A DNA stretch of 64,000 nucleotides from Bacteroidia bacterium (GTDB taxonomy: Bacteria > Bacteroidota > Ignavibacteria > SZUA-365). Below are positions 18,447 to 24,754 of the stretch, one piece after another. Within the stretch, counting starts at the first letter, position 1, and each line of letters begins with the position of its first letter. The notes under the pieces were generated by a model that was not told the DNA's origin, ran no database searches, and saw only the letters and a list, made by a program, of their open reading frames with translations. The stretch is from positions 2,777,131 to 2,841,130 of the forward strand of contig JAOSJT010000001.1 in assembly GCA_027493955.1 (NCBI GenBank), in the 5' to 3' direction. Both the position numbers and the translations under genes were made by a program.

Positions 18447-18773
18447 TCAGGATTTACTGGTGGTGAGGATGAGCGTGCGTTGTTGAACTCCGTGGCGTGT
18501 TTCGAGTCTGGCATAACAGCCGCCTGCCGGGAACGCATCGCCGTACAATTTCAATTCATGGTAGCCGGAATTCAGCAGGGCCCTGTCGTAGAGCGTGTGA
18601 ATCACGCGGCCGTATGAATCGTAGATGACGAGTGTGATCTCCTGTTGTTCTTCCAATGTGAATGAGACAGTGGCGCTCGGATTGAGCGGATAGCTTTGTT
18701 GCGAAAACGTAAAGGGTATTTCGCGTCCCGCTGCCCCGTTCCTCGGCTTCCGGAGTATTTGATTGTCGAACAT
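18447..18773 (-). CDS. Stand-alone T9SS sorting-domain-like mini-protein, cassette 1
   Basis: 108 residues. After about 25 residues without any signal peptide, the rest resembles a T9SS type A / FlgD-like C-terminal Ig fold: YPLNPSATVSFTL corresponds to the usual YPNPFNPSTTISFSL, followed by TLVIYDSYGRVIHTLY, SGYHELKLYG and PAGGCYARLETR. The start at 18773 has an AGGAG site six bases upstream. A close paralogue lies at 21444-21773 with the same context, downstream of a related secreted protein. Because no export signal is seen, it may act in the cytoplasm or periplasm, for example as a decoy or partner of sorting domains; this is speculation. Confidence 0.75.
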   Translation of the reverse strand: MFDNQILRKPRNGAAGREIPFTFSQQSYPLNPSATVSFTLEEQQEITLVIYDSYGRVIHTLYDRALLNSGYHELKLYGDAFPAGGCYARLETRHGVQQRTLILTTSKS

Positions 18774-18924
18774 GTGTCGCTCCTCATGGGTGGACCTTCT
18801 TCGGGTTGGCCCCGGATGCGGTGTGGGCAATGCCGCTACTCATCGTTCCCGCATCCGGACTGAGTGTCACTGTTTCCGTCAGTTCGTTCAGTATCCGGGA
18901 TGTCTGCATCCGCGGGCCACACCC

Positions 18925-18947
18925 GAAGAAAGCTTCTCTCTTTCTTC
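18925..18947 (-). other. Hairpin after stop of cassette 1 cargo gene
   Basis: An 8-bp stem (GAAGAAAG/CTTTCTTC, 7-base loop) starts five bases past the cargo gene stop and has no U tract. The same area forms a larger imperfect inverted repeat, 18797-18819 with 18906-18930. It separates the cargo and mini-protein genes, so it may set their expression ratio by attenuation or mRNA stabilisation. Confidence 0.5.
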
Positions 18948-18952
18948 TTGCC

Positions 18953-20896
18953 CTATTTGTTCAGCACCACGCGCTGATAGCGTGTGACGCCCGCCGCGTT
19001 GAGCACGACGATATATGAACCGCTCGGCAAAGCCGATGCGCGGAAGGCCGCGGTATGCACGCCCGCTTCGAGCGCGGCGTTGTCGAGTATGACGGCCACT
19101 TCACGTCCGTAAATATCGAAGACCTTGATCTTCACCGGAGCGGCCGTTCCGAGCGAGAAGCTGACGGTCGTGCTCGGATTGAAGGGATTCGGATAGGCCT
19201 CGTGCAGTTCCACTCCCGTCGGCAGCGCACCCAGAGTCACAAACACGATATTGGAGTATTCCGTGGTCCCGTCGCGGTCTATCTGCCGCAGACGGTAGGC
19301 CAGCCTCGGCGCGCGTTTCGTGGCCGGGTCGAGCAAATCCGTGTAGGTGTAGGATTTCGGGCTGTAGGAGTTGCCCGCGCCGTTGACGAAGTCTATTTCT
19401 TCCCAGATCTCGCCGTCGCGCGAGCGCTCGATGGCGAAGCCGTAGTTGTTGAGCTCCGTCGCCGTCTGCCAGCTCAGCTCCACATTGTCGCGAATATAGC
19501 GTGCGGAGAAGGAGGTGAGTTCGACGGGGACTTGATTGCTGCCCTCGCCGATGGTGAGATCTCCGAAGTAGAAGGTTGGACACATTACAACATAGAGTCG
19601 TCCATTGATGTTATGTCCGCCAAAGATACTCCCATACGTGTACCACGAGGTATCAACTCCAGTGGGAAGCGGATCTGTGATATCCTCGAGATTCTCGGAC
19701 CAAATAGCAGCGTACGCTCCGCTAGGTGTGGAGACGTCACTCGTGTTGAATTCTGCTGCATAACAGATGTCGTTTGTGGGTGGTCCCAAGTACGTCGGGA
19801 AATACGGATTGTTCACTTGCGCAAATCCTACTGGTTGCACAACCCAGTATTTCGCCACGATTTTGTTACCAACCGCCATATTCTTAGGATGTATCTTTTT
19901 TACATATCGAACAGATACACCTCGAAACGGCTTTGTTGCTGAGGGGGTGAACGTCGTTTCATATGCCACATTGATATCCACTCCCATAGACATAGCAGCT
20001 TGCTGGGAAACGTCCTTTCCCGTCTCGAAGATGAAGTATTCGACACTTTCATCCCAAACCTCATACCCATACATGGGATCCGATGGGTCGGTGACCTCCC
20101 TCATCCAATGGCGGGCACTTTTCACCAGTCGGCCAATAGTTGTGTTGGGGAGATGCTCATCCGTGAAGCCAAAGAACGTCTCACCAACGCTGGGAATACT
20201 CAGTTGGATATTCTCAGCCTCTTTTCCTAACCATACGCTGTGCTGGCCAATATTTACACGGGCACCCAAAATCACATCACCTTCAAAGCGTGCATCGCTC
20301 CTAAACTGTCCGGTAAACCGCTCTAATCGCGTGCTCACATTCGGAGTACGATCTAAGGTTCCAATGTAGCTCGTCAGAAGATTATTCATTGAGATTGAAC
20401 CATAGGCACGTATAAGGACGTCTCTCCGGTCGGTATTTGGGTTGGCCGAGTAATACTCGATCTTTGAATTGGTGAGATTTAACTCGGCAGACGGCACTGT
20501 ACTGCTACCAAGCTGTATGATGAATCCATTCGCGGTTGTTCCGTCGTACCCGAGATTCAACGTCGCGTCTGTAAGGGAAAATATGCCGGTAACTGTTAGT
20601 GTAAAGTCGGAAATAAAGGTAACGTTCCCGCTTATACTAAGGTTGGCAATGGTCGCATTCGCATCAAAGGTAACCGTATAGCCGGTGGGAATAACAGCAT
20701 AATCGGTAGCCGTTGGTACTATCCCAGTTCCAGTGCCTCCATCCCAATTTGCGGCTGTTGACCATCGGGTGTCAGTGCCGCCACCACCATCCCACGTCCG
20801 TGTATTCTGCGCCAGCACATTATCCGTTCCAAAAAGGAACACCATCGCTAACAGCAGGGGGAAGGCGATGCTCCGAATAGTCGTTTTTGCTCTCAT
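18953..20896 (-). CDS. T9SS cargo protein, cassette 1 (PVELTSF family)
   Basis: 647 residues: signal peptide (LLLAMVFLFGTDNVLAQ), an N-terminal region beginning with a WSTAANWDGG segment typical of Bacteroidota beta-helix-like surface proteins, and a central domain with conserved VGNKIVAKYWVVQPVGF and RLYVVMCPTFYFGDLTIGEGS segments. A fibronectin-like module starting PVELTSF and NNYGFAIERS follows, and then a type A sorting domain (YPNPFNPSTTVSFSL ... VVLNK). ATG 20896 has GAGGAG eight bases upstream. It is paralogous over its full length to the protein at 21861-23708. Predicted to be exported by T9SS and attached to the cell surface; the molecular function is unknown. Confidence 0.9.
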   Translation of the reverse strand: MRAKTTIRSIAFPLLLAMVFLFGTDNVLAQNTRTWDGGGGTDTRWSTAANWDGGTGTGIVPTATDYAVIPTGYTVTFDANATIANLSISGNVTFISDFTLTVTGIFSLTDATLNLGYDGTTANGFIIQLGSSTVPSAELNLTNSKIEYYSANPNTDRRDVLIRAYGSISMNNLLTSYIGTLDRTPNVSTRLERFTGQFRSDARFEGDVILGARVNIGQHSVWLGKEAENIQLSIPSVGETFFGFTDEHLPNTTIGRLVKSARHWMREVTDPSDPMYGYEVWDESVEYFIFETGKDVSQQAAMSMGVDINVAYETTFTPSATKPFRGVSVRYVKKIHPKNMAVGNKIVAKYWVVQPVGFAQVNNPYFPTYLGPPTNDICYAAEFNTSDVSTPSGAYAAIWSENLEDITDPLPTGVDTSWYTYGSIFGGHNINGRLYVVMCPTFYFGDLTIGEGSNQVPVELTSFSARYIRDNVELSWQTATELNNYGFAIERSRDGEIWEEIDFVNGAGNSYSPKSYTYTDLLDPATKRAPRLAYRLRQIDRDGTTEYSNIVFVTLGALPTGVELHEAYPNPFNPSTTVSFSLGTAAPVKIKVFDIYGREVAVILDNAALEAGVHTAAFRASALPSGSYIVVLNAAGVTRYQRVVLNK

Positions 20897-20953
20897 GAGT
20901 ATCTCTCCTCAAGAAGTTCTGTGATGAGTAACGGTATAAACCGGAAGAGGAGG

Positions 20954-20970
20954 AGCGAAAAGCGTGCCAG
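20954..20970 (-). promoter_or_regulatory. Sigma-54-type promoter of cassette 1
   Basis: The minus strand reads CTGGCACGCTTTTCGCT. This matches the sigma-54 consensus YTGGCACG-N4-TTGCW in all eight positions of the -24 element and four of five in the -12 element, with the obligatory 10-base spacing between GG and GC. It ends 57 bases before the start codon at 20896. Cassette 2 has the same element at nearly the same distance. Confidence 0.7.
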
Positions 20971-21030
20971 ATATTCAGGGTGGGTTATCTTCTGTCCCTG
21001 TTGAAGAGAAATGCTCGCGCTGCGCACGAG

Positions 21031-21202
21031 GTATGCAACAGAATGACAGAATCATCGGTCAATCAGCTAAAGTAACGCTCGAAGTCGGGCGCGACCCCGG
21101 ACGAGGCGGCTACTGAGCGACTGCGACGAGTTTTTCAGCGCAATTGCTATTCAATAGCCGTGAGTGATAGGCAATCGTGTGAATAGGGAATGATTTGCAT
21201 AG
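21031..21202 (-). promoter_or_regulatory. CTATGCAA-type candidate activator sites, cassette 1
   Basis: A 7-of-8 match at 21031-21038 (GTATGCAA, followed by C) and an exact inverted copy at 21195-21202 (TTGCATAG) lie about 65 and 230 bases upstream of the sigma-54-like promoter. The same 8-mer occurs three times upstream of cassette 2. Distances suit an enhancer-binding activator. Confidence 0.4.
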
Positions 21203-21362
21203 GCGCTTCGCTGACCGCGCGTACTGTACCGATTTCGGGCGAAGGGACCTTATGTTTTCAAGAGGATTTCCCGTTTTACGTTTCACTACAAAGAACAATC
21301 GACAGAATGCCTCTCGAAAACCGTATACTTTGACGTTCCTCCCGATGAAAATCCCCAAAAAT

Positions 21363-21397
21363 AAAGAACTCCCTCCTGCTTCCTGCCGGGAGGGAGT
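21363..21397 (-). terminator. Intrinsic terminator of cassette 2
   Basis: A 9-bp stem (21368-21376 with 21389-21397) and a 12-base loop, followed on the minus strand by TCTTTATTTTT. On its upstream side it shares the sequence TGTCTCTCTCTTT with the terminator of cassette 1, showing that the duplication included this region. Confidence 0.78.
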
Positions 21398-21443
21398 CTG
21401 TCTCTCTCTTTAATCTTATCGTTCCATCTGTACCTGTCGTTGT

Positions 21444-21773
21444 TCAGGGGTGTAGTGTTGCATTCAAAATCAAATTTCGCTGCTGTACGCCATATCGGGT
21501 TTGGAGACGTGCGTAGCAACTGCCGGCAGGGAACAGGTCCCCGTACAACTGCAATTCGTGATAGCCCGGCTTCATCATGACGTCTTCATACAGCGTGTGA
21601 ATGACTCTTCCATACGAGTCGTAAATTTTTAAGGTAATTTCCTGCGGTTCTTCGAGTGTGAAGGTGACTGTGGCGCTTGGATTCAACGGCCAGGCCCTTC
21701 GGGAAAATGTGAAGGGTATTTCGGCACCGCGAAGCTTCTGACCTATGTGACCTTCCAGGGGATCTGTAAACAT
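21444..21773 (-). CDS. Stand-alone T9SS sorting-domain-like mini-protein, cassette 2
   Basis: 109 residues, paralogue of the protein at 18447-18773. No signal peptide. Core motifs are EIPFTFS, WPLNPSATVTFTLEEPQEI, IYDSYGRVIHTLY, GYHELQLYG and PAGSCYARLQTRYGVQQR. The cysteine in CYARL is conserved in both copies. ATG 21773 has AAGGAA eight bases upstream; a longer frame to 21857 would run into the intergenic hairpin and is rejected. Two paralogues at identical positions behind paralogous cargo genes argue strongly that this is a real gene rather than a fragment of a decayed sorting domain. Confidence 0.75.
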   Translation of the reverse strand: MFTDPLEGHIGQKLRGAEIPFTFSRRAWPLNPSATVTFTLEEPQEITLKIYDSYGRVIHTLYEDVMMKPGYHELQLYGDLFPAGSCYARLQTRYGVQQRNLILNATLHP

Positions 21774-21814
21774 AACACTGTTTCCTTGCTTCCGTTTCCT
21801 CGTGGGGAGATATT

Positions 21815-21846
21815 CCGGCCGGGGCGCCGCTACACGCCCCGGCCGG
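21815..21846 (-). other. GC-rich hairpin after stop of cassette 2 cargo gene
   Basis: A perfect 12-bp stem (21815-21826 with 21835-21846) with an 8-base loop, 14 bases past the cargo gene stop and without a U tract. It occupies the same position as the hairpin of cassette 1 although the sequences differ, which suggests the structure is what is kept. Confidence 0.65.
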
Positions 21847-21860
21847 AGCGCATTCACATC

Positions 21861-23708
21861 TTACTTGTTGAGGACCAGACGCTGCTGTTTCAGCGCACCG
21901 CCGGCGTTCATTACCACGAGGTAGGAACCGCTGGGCAGATTGTCACCGCGGAAGGCCACCGTGTGGAAGCCGGCCTCGGTCTGCGCGTTCTCCATCAGCG
22001 TCACCACCTCCTGGCCAAAGATGTTGAACACCTTCATGGTGACGGGCTGCGTCTCGCGCAGCGAAAAGCTGATCGTAGTGCTCGGATTGAAAGGATTCGG
22101 ATACGCGTCGTACAGTTCCACGCCGGACGGCATCACACCGGTTTTCACAAACACGATATCGGAGTAGTCCGTGGTGCCGTCGCGGTCGATCTGGCGCAGA
22201 CGGTAGCCGATTTGCGGCACGCGGCGCAGACGATCATCGAGCAAGTCGGTGTAGGAATAGTTGCGCGGACTGTAGGAATTGCCTGCGCCCTGCACGAAGT
22301 CAATTTCTTCCCACACGCGGCCGTCCAGCGAGCGCTCGATGGCGAAGCCGTAGTTGTTCAGCTCCGTCGCGGTCTGCCAGTTGAGTTCCACGTTGTTCCG
22401 CACATAGCGCGCGGCAAAGGAAGTGAGCTCGACGGGAATCTGATTGCTGCCCTCTCCGATGGTGATGTCACCAAAATAGTAGGTGGGACACATGACCACA
22501 TAGAGTCTGCCGCCGATGTTCTGACCGCCGAACTGGCTGCCGTAGCTGTACCAGGCGCCGCCGTTATTATCCTCGTAATTATCCGACCAGATGGCGGCAT
22601 AGGCCTCGGCGGGAGCGGAAACGTCGCTGGTATTGAACTCCACGGCGTAGCAAATGCTGTTCGCCGGAGGGAAGGGCGCAAAAAACGGGTTGCTCTCCTG
22701 CAGGAAACCGACCGGCTGGACGACCCAGTACTTCGCGACGACCTTGTTGCCTGTGGCCTGATTCTCCGGATGGATCTGTCGCACGTAGCGCACGGAAACA
22801 CCGCGGAAGGGTTCAGTGGAAGTGGCGGACCAGCTGTTGTCAAGCTGTGCGACATTGATGTCCACACCCATGGACATATTGCCCTGGCTGACATCGAAGC
22901 CCGTCTCGATGATGAAATAACTCACATTGGGATCCCAGTTGCCGTTTCCGTCCTGCCAATACTTCGCGCTCTTGATAATACGGCCGATGGGGGATCCTGA
23001 CGTGTGTACATCGGTAAAGGTGAAGCAGTCCTGATTGGCGCCCGTGGTGGTGATACGGGAATTGCCCGCGTTCTTGCCAAGCCACACGTTATAGGCGCCG
23101 AGATTCACGCGCGCATTCAGGACAACATTGCCCTCGAAGCGAACATCGCTCGTGAATTGTCCGCTGGAGCGTTCCAGACGACTGAGAATATTGGGACTCG
23201 CATCAAGAGCTCCTATGTGGCACACGCGCAAATCGCCCATATTCACGGAACCGAAAAGACGAATGTTGACATGCTTGCTCGGAGAACCGTTGGGGACGAT
23301 TCTGGAACCAGAAACACCGAGCAGACTCAGCGCTGCGTTTTGCGCGATAACGAGGGGAAAACCGGCGCGGGTCGGGGTGATATAGCCTAATTGCAACAGA
23401 GCGTCTGTGAGAGTCATGGTGGAAGTCACCGTCACGGAGGTGTCGCTCAACAGGGTCACTGTTGCTCCGGTGATGCTGAAGCTCAGGACAGTCACAGCGG
23501 CGGTGACATTGACCGAGGCGTTGCTGCTAAAGAAAGCATCATCGCTGCTGCCGGGCACACCGTTGGGACTCCAGTTGGCGGGGGTGTTCCAGTTACTGTT
23601 GGCCCCGGCTCCTGTCCATGTATAGATCGTCGCCTGAGCCGGTACGGCGCTCAGCAGACAAAGCAGGGACAGTAATCCTGTTGCCAGTTGTATCCTCATT
23701 TTCGACAT
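21861..23708 (-). CDS. T9SS cargo protein, cassette 2 (PVELTSF family)
   Basis: 615 residues, full-length paralogue of the protein at 18953-20896: signal peptide (LLSLLCLLSAVPAQA), a WNTPANWSPNGVPG segment, a central domain with VGVDIN-like and AKYWVVQPVGF motifs, YYFGDITIGEGS, a fibronectin-like module beginning PVELTSF, and a type A sorting domain ending LVLNK. The ATG at 23708 has GAGGAG five bases upstream. It should be secreted through T9SS and displayed on the surface. The central domain is shared by both paralogues but not by any family I can name. Confidence 0.9.
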   Translation of the reverse strand: MSKMRIQLATGLLSLLCLLSAVPAQATIYTWTGAGANSNWNTPANWSPNGVPGSSDDAFFSSNASVNVTAAVTVLSFSITGATVTLLSDTSVTVTSTMTLTDALLQLGYITPTRAGFPLVIAQNAALSLLGVSGSRIVPNGSPSKHVNIRLFGSVNMGDLRVCHIGALDASPNILSRLERSSGQFTSDVRFEGNVVLNARVNLGAYNVWLGKNAGNSRITTTGANQDCFTFTDVHTSGSPIGRIIKSAKYWQDGNGNWDPNVSYFIIETGFDVSQGNMSMGVDINVAQLDNSWSATSTEPFRGVSVRYVRQIHPENQATGNKVVAKYWVVQPVGFLQESNPFFAPFPPANSICYAVEFNTSDVSAPAEAYAAIWSDNYEDNNGGAWYSYGSQFGGQNIGGRLYVVMCPTYYFGDITIGEGSNQIPVELTSFAARYVRNNVELNWQTATELNNYGFAIERSLDGRVWEEIDFVQGAGNSYSPRNYSYTDLLDDRLRRVPQIGYRLRQIDRDGTTDYSDIVFVKTGVMPSGVELYDAYPNPFNPSTTISFSLRETQPVTMKVFNIFGQEVVTLMENAQTEAGFHTVAFRGDNLPSGSYLVVMNAGGALKQQRLVLNK

Positions 23709-23763
23709 AGTGTCTCCTCTAAAAAAAATTTGAAGTAGCGGTTTTCATTCCACGCTACATTGG

Positions 23764-23780
23764 TACACATACCGTGCCAA
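23764..23780 (-). promoter_or_regulatory. Sigma-54-like promoter of cassette 2
   Basis: The minus strand reads TTGGCACGGTATGTGTA: a perfect -24 element (TTGGCACG) and a weak -12 element (GTGTA in place of TTGCW). It ends 55 bases before the start codon, against 57 in cassette 1. The position supports function; the weak -12 element lowers certainty. Confidence 0.5.
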
Positions 23781-23940
23781 ACTTTCTTATTGAGACGTAC
23801 TCCAAATAGCGATTTTCTCTTGATCCCTGTAACTCATTCAAATTGATTGCGTTATGAGTTTTCTACCGACGCCTTCAATCGGATTTTTTTATTGTGGATA
23901 TATTTTCTCCGCTTTTTGCAGCGCCGATTGCAACGCGTTG

Positions 23941-23980
23941 CTATGCAAAACGATGCGCAGCTATGCAACGGGTTGCATAG
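23941..23980 (-). promoter_or_regulatory. Cluster of CTATGCAA sites upstream of cassette 2
   Basis: Three exact copies of CTATGCAA in 40 bases: direct at 23941-23948 and 23961-23968, inverted at 23973-23980. The last two form the palindrome ATGCAACGGGTTGCAT (23963-23978). A related palindrome GCAACGCGTTGC lies at 23930-23941. The cluster is 160-200 bases upstream of the sigma-54-like promoter, a usual distance for NtrC-type enhancer sites. Confidence 0.45.
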
Positions 23981-24265
23981 GGAGCGAATTGAATAAAATA
24001 CAGATTCGATTTTTTCCGGGATTGTCTGTTTATCGGACAGATGTCGCGAAATGCCGGAGTTTTATGGAAACAGGGTCACCGTCAAGGCAGAAAAACAGGA
24101 ATGTGCGATACATGCGGCGTAAATGCGGATACGCTGTGTCCGTTTTGATTTGCTCAGCGACACACGTGAGTGGAAAGTGGTATCGGACTCCCTATCCTGC
24201 TCCAAACAATCCCTAAGGCGCACAGATCCGGGGCAGAAATGATATCAGGTGTCGGTGGTTTCAAC

Positions 24266-24359
24266 GGTCCCTGAGCGAGCTTCGACGGTCCCTGAGCGAA
24301 AGCCGAAGGGACGCTCAACCATCGTCGAAGGGCGGTCCCTGAGTGGAGTCGAAGGGACC
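24266..24359. repeat. Cluster of GGTCCCTGAG palindromic repeats
   Basis: Three units beginning GGTCCCTGAG at 24266, 24287 and 24334. The last two end in GAAGGGAC(C) and are near-perfect palindromes; the first is truncated. From memory, repeats of this kind are scattered in many environmental bacterial genomes, usually intergenic. Part of a noncoding stretch, 23709-24754, in which I see no real gene. Confidence 0.75.
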
Positions 24360-24397
24360 GTCGAAACTCCGCACTCGGGATGGAAAGGGGGGAATGT

Positions 24398-24430
24398 AAC
24401 GCAGAGGCGCAAAGACGCAAAGACGCAGAG
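24398..24430. repeat. Dispersed GCAAAGAC-type repeat
   Basis: A short repeat with the internal tandem GCAAAGAC GCAAAGAC flanked by CGCAGAG on both sides. It resembles intergenic repeats seen widely in bacteria and sits just beside the GGTCCCTGAG cluster. Confidence 0.6.
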
Positions 24431-24641
24431 AATAGCCTATGGGGAAGAAGCAGCACGGACAGCGGAATTTTGGCGCTCACGCTCGCGCTCGTTTGTGCGG
24501 TCCCGATGAACAACTATCGCGGGAGAGTTTCGCGTTGCGATCGCTCTGTGCTCACCGTTCGCGTCGCTCAGGGGCTGGTCAAGTCGTACATCGTCCCGCC
24601 TTCGCCCTCGTCCAACAACACCCGTGCAGCAAAGCTATGCT

Positions 24642-24719
24642 GCTTCGGCGGGCAGGCCCGCCTGCGCTCTCATGCACTGACGGTTGTGCCATGGTCCTAT
24701 GATGCTTCGGCGGGCAGGC
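24642..24719. repeat. Two copies of GCTTCGGCGGGCAGGC
   Basis: The 16-mer occurs at 24642-24657 and 24704-24719. The first continues into CCGCC, giving an inverted repeat. It lies between the repeat cluster and the end of the histidine kinase gene. Confidence 0.65.
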
Positions 24720-24754
24720 GATCGTACAACGTTCCGCTTGAGGCGGATCCTTCG

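Larger units (their letters stand above)
20897..21443. other. Intergenic regulatory region of cassette 1
   Basis: 547 bases between the two cassettes. It contains, on the minus strand, the sigma-54-like promoter and CTATGCAA-type sites of cassette 1, and at its far end the terminator of cassette 2. Short open frames inside it (for example 21110-21358) have no family resemblance or ribosome binding site and look spurious. Confidence 0.6.

Noticed and set aside
23854-24216. 120-residue open frame in the cassette 2 upstream region
   Set aside because: Cys/Tyr/Arg-rich without family or ribosome binding site; it covers the CTATGCAA sites and is better read as regulatory DNA.
24398-24430. CRISPR array suggested by spaced short repeats
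   Set aside because: Units are short, directly tandem and lack unique spacers; no cas gene nearby.
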